Shown: piece by piece, positions 33,636-42,228 of the stretch | How positions within the stretch are numbered: the first letter of the stretch is position 1 | Layout of the letters: every line of letters begins with the position of its first letter | Source of the DNA: Wocania arenilitoris | GTDB taxonomy: Bacteria > Bacteroidota > Bacteroidia > Flavobacteriales > Flavobacteriaceae | Assembly: GCF_021728535.1 (NCBI RefSeq) | Contig: NZ_JAKKDU010000016.1 | Location: 21,144-85,143, forward strand | Direction: 5' to 3' | Length of the DNA stretch: 64,000 bases | Notes under the pieces: generated by a model | Databases searched by the model: none | What the model was told of the DNA's origin: nothing | The model's input: only the letters and a program-made list of their open reading frames with translations | Made by a program: the position numbers and the translations under genes

Positions 33636-34964
33636 ATGTTTAATAATTTAAGCGATAAATTAGATAAAGCCTTACACGTTCTTAAGGGGCACGGTAGTAT
33701 TACAGAAGTAAATGTAGCCGAAACTTTAAAAGAAGTACGTCGCGCATTGTTGGATGCCGATGTTAACTTTAAAATAGCTAAAGAATTTACCAATAGAGTT
33801 AAAGAAAAAGCTTTAGGTCAAAACGTATTAACTACGTTACAACCTGGACAACTTATGGTAAAGATTGTTAAAGACGAGCTAACCGAACTTATGGGTGGCG
33901 ATGCCGAAGGTATTAACCTTTCTAGTACACCAAGTGTTATTTTAATGTCGGGTTTACAAGGTTCTGGTAAGACTACATTTTCAGGAAAACTAGCAAATTA
34001 TCTTAAAAATAAAAAAACTAAAAAACCACTTTTAGTAGCTTGTGATGTATATCGTCCTGCTGCGATAGACCAATTACATGTTGTTGGAGAGCAAATAAAC
34101 GTTGAGGTTTTTAGCGATAGAGGAAACAACGATCCTGTTGCCATTGCACAAGCAGGTGTTGCCCATGCTAAAGCTAACGGATTTAATGTGGTTATTATAG
34201 ATACCGCTGGTCGTTTAGCTGTTGATGAGGTCATGATGACCGAAATATCTAACATTCATAAAGCCATTCAACCGCAAGAAACGTTGTTTGTTGTAGATTC
34301 TATGACAGGGCAAGATGCTGTAAACACTGCAAAGGCCTTTAACGATACCTTAAATTTTGATGGTGTTATTCTAACTAAATTAGATGGTGATACCCGCGGT
34401 GGAGCTGCTATTTCTATTAAATCTGTAGTTAATAAACCCATTAAGTTTATTGGTACAGGAGAAAAAATGGAAGCTATTGATGTGTTCTATCCATCACGTA
34501 TGGCAGACCGTATTCTCGGAATGGGTGATGTGGTATCGTTAGTAGAACGCGCGCAAGAGCAATTTGATGAGGTTGAAGCTAGAAAACTTCAAAAGAAAAT
34601 AGCGAAAAACCAGTTTGGATTTGATGATTTCTTAAAACAGATTCAACAAATTAAGAAAATGGGGAATATGAAAGATCTTGTCGGTATGATTCCAGGTGCT
34701 GGAAAAATGATGAAAGATGTTGATATTGATGATGATGCTTTTAAAGGTATTGAAGCTATTATTCATTCAATGACACCAAAAGAAAGAAGTAATCCTTCTG
34801 TTATCAATGCGAGTAGAAAAAAGCGTATTGGTAAAGGTTCGGGTACATCTGTTCAGCAAGTTAATCAGTTGCTCAAGCAATTCAATCAAATGAGTAAAAT
34901 GATGAAAATGATGCAAGGTGGTGGCGGTAAAAAAATGATGCAAATGATGAAGAATATGCGCTAG
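33636..34964 (+). CDS. ffh: Signal recognition particle GTPase Ffh
   Basis: A protein of 442 residues that binds signal sequences on ribosomes and delivers them to FtsY. The N domain comes first. The GTPase motifs are GLQGSGKTTFSGKLA (P-loop), DTAGRLAVDE and TKLDGDTRGG. The M domain at the end is methionine-rich (MSKMMKMMQGGGGKKMMQMM), as expected for signal-peptide and SRP RNA binding. In flavobacteria folD commonly follows it; here a four-helix-bundle gene and repeats lie between the two. Confidence 0.97.
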   Translation: MFNNLSDKLDKALHVLKGHGSITEVNVAETLKEVRRALLDADVNFKIAKEFTNRVKEKALGQNVLTTLQPGQLMVKIVKDELTELMGGDAEGINLSSTPSVILMSGLQGSGKTTFSGKLANYLKNKKTKKPLLVACDVYRPAAIDQLHVVGEQINVEVFSDRGNNDPVAIAQAGVAHAKANGFNVVIIDTAGRLAVDEVMMTEISNIHKAIQPQETLFVVDSMTGQDAVNTAKAFNDTLNFDGVILTKLDGDTRGGAAISIKSVVNKPIKFIGTGEKMEAIDVFYPSRMADRILGMGDVVSLVERAQEQFDEVEARKLQKKIAKNQFGFDDFLKQIQQIKKMGNMKDLVGMIPGAGKMMKDVDIDDDAFKGIEAIIHSMTPKERSNPSVINASRKKRIGKGSGTSVQQVNQLLKQFNQMSKMMKMMQGGGGKKMMQMMKNMR

Positions 34965-34970
34965 TTTACA

Positions 34971-35030
34971 GTCTCAGTCTCAGTCTCAGTCTCAGTCTCA
35001 GTCTCAGTCTCAGTCTCAGTCTCAGTCTCA
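34971..35030. repeat. Ten tandem GTCTCA hexamers
   Basis: Ten exact copies of the hexamer GTCTCA run from 34971 to 35030, starting 6 bp after the ffh stop. They are flanked by the similar TTTACA and GTTTGCAGTT. The repeat ends 19 bp before the four-helix-bundle gene. Such arrays change length by slippage. Confidence 0.95.
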
Positions 35031-35049
35031 GTTTGCAGTTAAAAGAAAT

Positions 35050-35424
35050 ATGGATTTTAAACAATTATTGGCTTACAAAAAGGCATTTGATTTAGCAATG
35101 GATATTTTTGAAATATCGAAACCCTTTCCGAAAGAAGAAACCTATTCTTTAACAGATCAAATAAGAAGAAGTTTACGTTCAGTATGTGCAAATATCTCGG
35201 AAGCTTATTGGAAAAGAAGGTATCCAAAACATTTTATTAGTAAATTGACTGATGCAGATGAAGAAAACTCTGAAACTAACACATGGCTAGATTTTGCATC
35301 GTCTTGTAACTATATTTCGTCTAGAGATTACGCAAAATATATAGAAAAAAGTAAAGAAGTAGGGAAGCTAATAAATTATATGATTAACAACCCAGATAAA
35401 TTTGGAGTAAAAACTGAAAACTAA
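35050..35424 (+). CDS. Four helix bundle protein (S23/Avd-like family)
   Basis: A protein of 124 residues of the TIGR02436 four-helix-bundle family: MDFKQLLAYKKAFDLAMDIF, then FPKEETYSLTDQIRRSLRSV, CANISEAYWKRR and INYMINNPDKFG. Relatives are encoded in intervening sequences of 23S rRNA genes and include the Avd accessory protein of diversity-generating retroelements, which binds nucleic acid. No reverse transcriptase or variable repeat is nearby. It sits between ffh and folD, bounded by a hexamer array and by 49-bp direct repeats, one of which contains its own 3' end. It looks like a small insertion cassette. Confidence 0.85.
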   Translation: MDFKQLLAYKKAFDLAMDIFEISKPFPKEETYSLTDQIRRSLRSVCANISEAYWKRRYPKHFISKLTDADEENSETNTWLDFASSCNYISSRDYAKYIEKSKEVGKLINYMINNPDKFGVKTEN

Positions 35425-35540
35425 TTATAAGCATGAGTAAGTTAGCAGAGTAAGAGCTGCGACTGAAAATTAATTATAAGCATGAGTAAGTTAGCAGAGT
35501 AAGAGCTGCGACTGAAAACTGCGACTGAAAACTATTTAGT
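35413..35540. repeat. 49-bp tandem direct repeat and ACTGAAAACT echoes
   Basis: The unit starting ACTGAAAAC at 35413-35461 is repeated at 35462-35510 with one visible difference, then continues as ACTGAAAACTGCG (35511-35523) and ACTGAAAACT (35524-35533). The first copy includes the last codons and stop of the four-helix-bundle gene. The repeat ends just before folD. Confidence 0.9.
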
Positions 35541-36419
35541 ATGACAATTTTAGACGGAAAAAAAACAAGCAATGAGATTAAAGAAGAAATAGCTAATCAT
35601 GTTAGTTCTATGATTTTAAAAGGCGAAAGAGTGCCACATCTTGCTGCAATTTTGGTAGGTTCTGATGGAGCGAGTATGACTTACGTTAATGCTAAAGTAA
35701 AAGCTTGTAAACTTGTTGGGTTTAACTCTACGCTTATTGAATTACCAGAATACACTTCCGAAGAAGATTTGCTTGAAAAGATTAACGAATTAAACACAAA
35801 TGATGATATTGATGGTTTTATAGTACAGCTGCCTTTACCAGAACAAATTGATGAGCAAAAGGTTTTAATGGCTGTTAATCCAGAAAAGGATGTTGACGGA
35901 TTTCATCCTGTAAATGTTGGAAGAATGGCTTTAGATTTGCCAACTTTCTTGCCAGCAACACCATACGGCATTATGGAATTATTGGAGCGTTATCAAATAG
36001 AAACTTCTGGAAAAAATGTTGTTGTGATGGGGCGTAGTCACATTGTTGGTCGTCCAATGAGTATATTGATGAGTCAGAAACGAAAAGCAGGCGATGCAAC
36101 CGTAACTGTTGTACATAGCCGTTCAAAAAACTTATCACAAATAACTAAAGAAGCTGATATAATTGTTGCGGCCATTGGAATTTCAGAATTTTTAACTGGC
36201 GATATGGTAAAAGAAGATGTTGTAATTATTGATGTTGGCATTACTCGTGTTCCAGATGCAACCAAGAAAAATGGCTACAGATTGGCAGGCGATGTACATT
36301 TTGAAAGTGTAAGTAAAAAAGCCAGTTACATTACTCCTGTTCCTGGTGGTGTTGGTCCAATGACGATTGCCATGCTACTTAAAAACACGTTATTAGCAAG
36401 AGAGAAGCATGTAATTTAA
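35541..36419 (+). CDS. folD: Methylene-tetrahydrofolate dehydrogenase/cyclohydrolase
   Basis: FolD of 292 residues interconverts 5,10-methylene-, methenyl- and 10-formyl-tetrahydrofolate with NADP. The active-site Tyr and Lys lie in TYVNAKVKACK. GFIVQLPLPEQID, DGFHPVNVGRM and the nucleotide-binding VVVMGRSHIVGRPMSILM follow, with ITPVPGGVGPMTIAML at the end. All family signatures are intact. It lies 8 bp after the last repeat echo and was probably once directly behind ffh. Confidence 0.97.
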   Translation: MTILDGKKTSNEIKEEIANHVSSMILKGERVPHLAAILVGSDGASMTYVNAKVKACKLVGFNSTLIELPEYTSEEDLLEKINELNTNDDIDGFIVQLPLPEQIDEQKVLMAVNPEKDVDGFHPVNVGRMALDLPTFLPATPYGIMELLERYQIETSGKNVVVMGRSHIVGRPMSILMSQKRKAGDATVTVVHSRSKNLSQITKEADIIVAAIGISEFLTGDMVKEDVVIIDVGITRVPDATKKNGYRLAGDVHFESVSKKASYITPVPGGVGPMTIAMLLKNTLLAREKHVI

Positions 36420-36519
36420 AACTCGCCTTAGATTTAATCAATATTGTAAGTTTTTTTTCTCTAAAAGCATTTTTGTTTAAAAAATTTCTTCATTAATTAA
36501 TATAAATTTAACATTGTGT

Positions 36520-36527
36520 TATATTTG
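36520..36527 (+). promoter_or_regulatory. Promoter -7 element of the sigma-FecR-SusCD unit
   Basis: TATATTTG matches TAnnTTTG and lies 10 bp before the sigma gene ATG at 36538. No clear -33 is visible. It suggests that housekeeping sigma reads the regulator gene. Confidence 0.4.
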
Positions 36528-36537
36528 TTTTTAATTA

Positions 36538-37146
36538 ATGACTCTTACAAAAGAAAATATAGTAGCAGAAGAAGATTATTGGGCAAAGTTTGTTGATGGG
36601 GATAAAAGCGCTTTTACTCACATTTACAATTTTAATATAGATGCTTTGTTTTCATATGGAATGAAGCTACATCCAGATAGGGATTTTGTTAAAGATTGTA
36701 TCCAAGATGTTTTTTTGGATGTTTTTGAACATAGAAACAAACTGTCTACACCAAGAAGCGTTAAGCATTATTTGTTTGTGGTTTTGAAAAGAACTATGTT
36801 TAAAAAACTTAAAAAAGAAAGTAAAAAAGAGAGTTTATCTGAATTTGAAAAATTATCTTTTATTACAGATTATAATATTGAATCTATAACTATAGATAAA
36901 GAAGATCAAATCTATAAAAAGAAGCTTGTTAATCAAATAGTAAAAGAACTTACACCCAAACAACAAGAAATATTATATTTAAGATTTACAAAAGATTTTG
37001 ACTATAAAGAAATTTCTGAAATTATTGATATCGATCATAATTCGGTTCGCAAGCAAGTTTATAGGGCTATTAAAAAATTAAGAAAGCACGATGTTTTTAA
37101 AGACGTTATTAAAATTCTAATATTATACGCTTTGTCAAATAACTAA
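36538..37146 (+). CDS. RNA polymerase sigma-70 factor, Bacteroides ECF family
   Basis: A protein of 202 residues. Region 2 shows WAKFVDGDKSAFTHIYNFNI, then VKDCIQDVFLDVFEHRN. Region 4 shows LTPKQQEILYLRFTKDFDYK and EISEIIDIDHNSVRKQVYRA. A hydrophobic tail (FKDVIKILILYALS) ends it, as in the Bacteroides-type family linked to SusC/FecR. It starts a four-gene same-strand set, sigma, FecR, SusC, SusD, and should activate the SusCD genes when FecR releases it. Confidence 0.9.
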   Translation: MTLTKENIVAEEDYWAKFVDGDKSAFTHIYNFNIDALFSYGMKLHPDRDFVKDCIQDVFLDVFEHRNKLSTPRSVKHYLFVVLKRTMFKKLKKESKKESLSEFEKLSFITDYNIESITIDKEDQIYKKKLVNQIVKELTPKQQEILYLRFTKDFDYKEISEIIDIDHNSVRKQVYRAIKKLRKHDVFKDVIKILILYALSNN

Positions 37147-37265
37147 GTCTTAATTTAATTTCTATTTGTTTTATTTTTAGTAAGTTATATTTTTTTTGAA
37201 AAAAATATATAAAAACTGTCCACAAATAATTTATTTCTACCACTATATATTAAATAAAAGAAAAT

Positions 37266-38477
37266 ATGGAGCCTTATTCAAGGTATTTAGAAGACAAATC
37301 TTTTTTAGACTGGGTTTATAGCCCAACCCCCGAAAGTGATAGCTTTTGGAAATCTTATATAAAAGAACATCCAGAAGAAAAAGAAACAATGTATACTTTA
37401 AAAAGCATATTAGTTAGTTTAAAAACTAGTGATGCTATTATATCTAATAAGGAAAAGCAAGAAATACTTCAACGTATTTTAAACCAAACTGGTAATATAA
37501 AGCCGAAGCAAATAAAAAGATTACCAAGCCTAGTAAAAAAGTATTATAAATATGCGGCCGTATTTGTAATTATCATTATTGGAAGTGTTTTTATTAATAA
37601 AAATTTTATTGAAAATAAAAAGCTGCCATTTAGTGATGTTGACTTAACAGCTCTAGATTCTTTAACCAGTACGCAGTTAAATCTTGCAACTGGAGAACAA
37701 TTTTTAATAAAAGAGACGAAATCAACAATTGAGTACAATAGTTTAGGGAATATAATTCTGAACCAAAATGATACTATAAATAATAATATTGCATACTCAA
37801 AAGGAGAAGAAGAATTTTTAAATACTTTAATAATTCCATACGGCAGACATAGTAAAATTACACTTTCTGATGGAACAGTTGCCCATCTTAATGCCGGAAC
37901 TCAATTTGTTTTTCCAGAAAAATTTGTTGGAGATAAAAGAATAGTGTTTTTATCTGGCGAAGCTTTTTTTGAGGTAGCTTCCAATAAAGCAAAGCCATTT
38001 ATAGTAAAAACTATTGTAGAAGAATTATCTGTAGAAGTTTTAGGAACTAAATTTAATGTATCTGCTTATCCTACAGATAAAGAGGTTTTAACAGTTTTAA
38101 CAGAAGGTAAAGTTAATGTTGTTGAAGACTATATTTTAAATGACAAAAAAACAATTTTAAAACCAGGCCAATTAGCAACTTGGAATAAAGAGAATGAGGA
38201 TATAAAAGTAAAACACGTAAACACTGATAATTATACATTATGGACTCGGGGATTGTTGTATTTTGAAAGTGAACCAATGGTAAATGTTATAAAAAAGCTA
38301 GAACGTTTTTATAATATAGAATTAATATTTGAAGAATCATCAAATAAATTAGTTAATACAAACATAAGCGGGAAATTAGACTTAAACGATAATTTGCAGC
38401 GAACACTTGATAACTTAATTGCCACAGCAGAATTTAATTTCGAAAAAATAAATAATAGAAAATATATGATAAAATAG
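37266..38477 (+). CDS. FecR-type anti-sigma factor with DUF4974
   Basis: A protein of 403 residues. An N-terminal cytoplasmic part of about 95 residues precedes a single membrane helix (YAAVFVIIIIGSVFI). The FecR domain follows at about 195-290 (YGRHSKITLSDGTVAHLNAG, FLSGEAFFEVASNKAKPF, LGTKFNVSAYP). DUF4974 ends the protein (LLYFESEPMVNVIKKLERFY). It should link the STN domain of the SusC receptor to the sigma factor encoded just upstream. The SusC gene starts 90 bp downstream. Confidence 0.92.
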   Translation: MEPYSRYLEDKSFLDWVYSPTPESDSFWKSYIKEHPEEKETMYTLKSILVSLKTSDAIISNKEKQEILQRILNQTGNIKPKQIKRLPSLVKKYYKYAAVFVIIIIGSVFINKNFIENKKLPFSDVDLTALDSLTSTQLNLATGEQFLIKETKSTIEYNSLGNIILNQNDTINNNIAYSKGEEEFLNTLIIPYGRHSKITLSDGTVAHLNAGTQFVFPEKFVGDKRIVFLSGEAFFEVASNKAKPFIVKTIVEELSVEVLGTKFNVSAYPTDKEVLTVLTEGKVNVVEDYILNDKKTILKPGQLATWNKENEDIKVKHVNTDNYTLWTRGLLYFESEPMVNVIKKLERFYNIELIFEESSNKLVNTNISGKLDLNDNLQRTLDNLIATAEFNFEKINNRKYMIK

Positions 38478-38485
38478 AAAAAAAA

Positions 38486-38538
38486 CCAGAGAATGCGCCA
38501 ACACTCTCTGGCTAATAGAATCTGTTGTAACAACAGAT
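38486..38538 (+). promoter_or_regulatory. Two leader hairpins between fecR and susC
   Basis: CCAGAGA (38486-38492) pairs with TCTCTGG (38505-38511). ATCTGTTG (38520-38527) pairs with CAACAGAT (38531-38538) around TAA. Both lie between the FecR stop and the SusC ATG at 38568. There is no T-run, so mRNA processing, stability control or differential expression is more likely than termination. Confidence 0.5.
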
Positions 38539-38567
38539 ATTGTTTAATTAATAAACCAATCAAATTT

Positions 38568-41500
38568 ATGAAAAAAAAACAGGTTTTCCATAATTCACTA
38601 ATGAATTATAGGAAGAAAGCTCTACTAGTGATGAAATGTCTTAGCTTATTTTTAGTGTTATTCTCATTTTATTCTTTCACAGATTTATATTCACAGAATA
38701 CTAAACTAAAAATCGACCTAAAAGAAGCTTCTTTAATCGATATGATTAAAGAGATTGAGAAGCAAAGCGAGTTTGTCTTTATTTACAACGATGAAATTTT
38801 ACCTGAGTTAAAAAGGGTAAGAGGGGATATTCAATTCAAAAACAGATCAATTTATAAGGTTTTAGATAGAGTGTTAGATGCAAATAAACTAGTCTATTCT
38901 ATAAACGAAAGGCAGGTTATCTTGAATAAAAATACTTTATTTAATAGTCCTGTTAATTCACAGCAAAGTGTTATTTCTGGAACAGTAAAAGACGAAGCTG
39001 GAGTACCCTTGGCTGGAGTTAATATTATAAAAGTTGGTACTTCAACAGGAACTCAATCAGATTTTGATGGAAATTTTTCAATCAATGCAGAAAATGGAGA
39101 TCAATTAACTTTCTCTTATGTTGGTATGGAAACACTTACTGTAACTATTAGTACTAATGAGACTATAAATGTTACTTTGCTTGAAGATATTGAGAGCTTA
39201 GATGAAGTAGTAGTAACTTCTTTAGGAATTACTAAAGAGAAACGAGCTATAGGGTATGCCACATCTATAATTAAATCAGAAGAGCTTGTAAAAACAGGAA
39301 CACCAAATGTTGCAACTGCATTATACGGTAAAGCACCAGGTGTTCGAATTGCAGCTACTTCTGGAGGATCTACAAGTGCTGTTAATGTTCAAATTAGAGG
39401 TTTAGGATCGATAACAGGTAGCACTCAGCCGCTAATAGTAGTTGATGGGATTCCAATACGTAATGAAGACGTTAGTAACAATAATTATTGGGCAGACCAA
39501 AGGATAAGAGGTAATGGTCTTTTAGATATTAACCCAGAAGATATTGAGAATATTTCAATATTGAAAGGAGCTTCTGCTGCTGCGTTGTATGGTAATGAGG
39601 CTTTAAATGGAGTGGTTTTAATAACAACTAAAAGCGGTAAAGGAGTTAAAAAAGGTCTCGGAATAAGTTTTAATAGTACATATACTGTCGATAAGGCAGC
39701 TTATTTTCCTAGATATCAAAATGTAAGAGGACCAGGTTATCCTGTATACTTAGCTGATGCAGGACAGGATGAAGATATGTGGTTGTATTATGATGTAGAC
39801 GGAGATGGTATTGAAGAAACACGCAGACCTATAGGTACATCAGTTAATTTTGGGCCTAAGTTTGATGGACAACCTGCATTATCTTGGACAGGAGAAGTAA
39901 TTCCTTATAAAGCTCAAAATGGACCAAAAGGGTTATTTCAAGAAGCTCACAATTTCATGAATAATTTTTCTATTGTTAATACATCTGATAAACATAACTT
40001 GAGATTTTCTTACACTCGTCAAGATAATGAAGGTTTAACTTTAAATACTGAGAATGATAAAAACATATTTAATTTAAATACAAGTTTTAATTGGAATGAT
40101 GATTTAAAAACAGATGTGCTTATCAATTATATTAACTCTACAGTAAAGAACAGACCATATTCTATAGACCGCTTAACTAATAACTTTGGAGGTATGATGA
40201 CTCGCTTTGATAGTGGTAATTGGTATCATCAATATTATAAAACAAGTCTAGGTTATCGTTTTGTAACAGGTAATAATGAAAGTTTAACACCAGACGAAAA
40301 TTTAAGAATTACAGGCTATAGAGGCGATGTGTTAGATTTTGCTTGGCGTGTTAACGAACATAAATATGAAGAAAATACAGATCGTATTATAGCCAGTATA
40401 ACACAGCATTGGAATATTACTGATGAAATAAAACTTAGGGGAAGGTTTGCTACAGATTATACAGCATTTCAGTCACAAAATAAGCACTCTTCTACACGTC
40501 CTTTAATTTATGATCCATCAGGATATTACTCTATTGCAAATAGTATTAATAAAATTGTGTATGGTGATATTCTTTTAAGTTATGACAAATCACTTACTAA
40601 AGATTTAAGCTTAAAACTAATGGCTGGTTATACTGCTGATAAACAGACTTTTTTTCAAACTAGTAGGGGTACTAGAGGGGGTCTGAGTGTTGAAAACTGG
40701 TTTTCGCTTTCATCATCTACTGATACTCCAAATTCGGGTAGTAATGAGTGGTCTATGGTTAAAGATGCTTTTCTTGGAACTGTTAATTTGGATTATAAGA
40801 ATTATTTGTTTGTTGAAGCAACAGTTCGTCGAGATCGTACATCTACTATGAACCCAAATAATAACACCTTTTATTATCCATCAATTAATTCTGGTTTTGT
40901 GTTTTCAGACGCTTTTGAAGTGCCAGATTTTATTTCTTTTGGTAAACTTCGAGCGTCCTGGGGTAAAGTAGGGAACTTTCCATCTAGATATCTTGCAAAT
41001 ATTGCATACCAACAAAATACGCTTGGTTCCCAAGGAGGAGGGTCTGTAATATACACAACGCTTCCAACTTCAGCAGGAAACGATGCTATAAAGTCTGAAA
41101 CGCAACGTGAATTCGAGTTTGGTTTAGAACTTAGATTATTTAAAGGAGTTTTAGGGCTAGATATGGCCTACTACGATTCAAGGCTTGAAGATCAAATATT
41201 ACCATTATCATTACCAAATTCATCAGGGGCTAATTCAGTATTGACTAACATTGGAACTATGAGAAATAAAGGTATTGAGATTGGTATTAATGCTACTCCT
41301 ATTTCAACTGCAAATTTTACATGGGATACTGGAATTAATTTTGCTCATAACAAGAATATGGTTGAATCTTTAGCACCAGGTTTAGAGGAGTTAGTTCATG
41401 CTAATTTTGATGGTAGTGCAGCTTTGTTAAAGTCAGAACCCGGAGAACCTGTAGGGGTATTCTATACTCACCCAGTTGCAACCGATGATAATGGTAACAA

Positions 41501-42218
41501 AATAGTTGATCCTAATGGACTCTACAAAGTAGACCCAGATAAGTGGGAAAAGGTTGGTAGTGCTCAGCCAAAAGCGGTAGGAGGCTTTAGTAATTTCTTT
41601 ACTTATAAAAACTTCTCTTTAAGTGCTTTAGTTGATTTTAGAATTGGTGGATATGTAATGCCAACAGCATTAAACTGGATGACAAGTCGAGGTTTAACTG
41701 AGGAAAGTTTATGGGCTATGGATGCTGAACATGGAGGGCTTTCGTGGTATGAAGATTCAAATGGAGATAGGTATTTAATAAATGCTGGTACTACACAAGG
41801 TCCTAACGGAGAAGTTGTCTACGATAATGGTATTGTTTTAGATGGAGTTAAGGCTGATGGTACACCTAACGATTATATAACATCTAACCCAGAATATTTT
41901 TTAACAGTATATAATTGGGGTGGTCCACAATACAGTCCAAATACGCGTTATGACTTGTATATTAAGGAAAACACTTATTTTAAAATGCGTGAACTTGCTT
42001 TGTCTTATGAATTTCCTAAGGATGTAGTTAAGAAGCTCGGTTTTCAAAATTTACAGTTGTCGGTATTTGGAAGAAATTTATTCTATTTCTATAGAACAAT
42101 AAAAGATATGGATGCAGAACAGTTAACAGCTGGCTCTAAATGGAACCAAAATGTAAGTAATGCAGGAACAAACCCTGCTAGTAGAACGTTTGGATTAAGT
42201 TTACGAGCTAAACTCTAA
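38568..42218 (+). CDS. SusC/RagA-type TonB-dependent receptor with STN domain
   Basis: A receptor of about 1216 residues. I start at ATG 38568 (MKKKQVFHNS); an upstream frame exists but reads through the leader hairpins. After the signal (MKCLSLFLVLFSFYSF) come an STN domain (KIDLKEASLIDMIKEIEKQS), a carboxypeptidase-like beta domain (SGTVKDEAGVPLAGVNIIKV, FDGNFSINAENGDQLTFSYV) and a plug with the SusC motif LDEVVVTSLGITKEKRAIGY. GSITGSTQPLIVVDGIPI then leads into the barrel, which ends RTFGLSLRAKL. With the SusD partner it should import oligosaccharides or other nutrients. The STN domain implies signalling to the upstream FecR. Substrate unknown. Confidence 0.93.
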   Translation: MKKKQVFHNSLMNYRKKALLVMKCLSLFLVLFSFYSFTDLYSQNTKLKIDLKEASLIDMIKEIEKQSEFVFIYNDEILPELKRVRGDIQFKNRSIYKVLDRVLDANKLVYSINERQVILNKNTLFNSPVNSQQSVISGTVKDEAGVPLAGVNIIKVGTSTGTQSDFDGNFSINAENGDQLTFSYVGMETLTVTISTNETINVTLLEDIESLDEVVVTSLGITKEKRAIGYATSIIKSEELVKTGTPNVATALYGKAPGVRIAATSGGSTSAVNVQIRGLGSITGSTQPLIVVDGIPIRNEDVSNNNYWADQRIRGNGLLDINPEDIENISILKGASAAALYGNEALNGVVLITTKSGKGVKKGLGISFNSTYTVDKAAYFPRYQNVRGPGYPVYLADAGQDEDMWLYYDVDGDGIEETRRPIGTSVNFGPKFDGQPALSWTGEVIPYKAQNGPKGLFQEAHNFMNNFSIVNTSDKHNLRFSYTRQDNEGLTLNTENDKNIFNLNTSFNWNDDLKTDVLINYINSTVKNRPYSIDRLTNNFGGMMTRFDSGNWYHQYYKTSLGYRFVTGNNESLTPDENLRITGYRGDVLDFAWRVNEHKYEENTDRIIASITQHWNITDEIKLRGRFATDYTAFQSQNKHSSTRPLIYDPSGYYSIANSINKIVYGDILLSYDKSLTKDLSLKLMAGYTADKQTFFQTSRGTRGGLSVENWFSLSSSTDTPNSGSNEWSMVKDAFLGTVNLDYKNYLFVEATVRRDRTSTMNPNNNTFYYPSINSGFVFSDAFEVPDFISFGKLRASWGKVGNFPSRYLANIAYQQNTLGSQGGGSVIYTTLPTSAGNDAIKSETQREFEFGLELRLFKGVLGLDMAYYDSRLEDQILPLSLPNSSGANSVLTNIGTMRNKGIEIGINATPISTANFTWDTGINFAHNKNMVESLAPGLEELVHANFDGSAALLKSEPGEPVGVFYTHPVATDDNGNKIVDPNGLYKVDPDKWEKVGSAQPKAVGGFSNFFTYKNFSLSALVDFRIGGYVMPTALNWMTSRGLTEESLWAMDAEHGGLSWYEDSNGDRYLINAGTTQGPNGEVVYDNGIVLDGVKADGTPNDYITSNPEYFLTVYNWGGPQYSPNTRYDLYIKENTYFKMRELALSYEFPKDVVKKLGFQNLQLSVFGRNLFYFYRTIKDMDAEQLTAGSKWNQNVSNAGTNPASRTFGLSLRAKL

Positions 42219-42228
42219 TTTGTAAGAA

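Noticed and set aside
35050..35424. Diversity-generating retroelement accessory gene
   Set aside because: The family resembles Avd, but there is no reverse transcriptase, template repeat or variable repeat in the window.
34971..35533. CRISPR array
   Set aside because: The repeats are a hexamer array and a 49-bp tandem duplication without unique spacers, and no cas genes are present.
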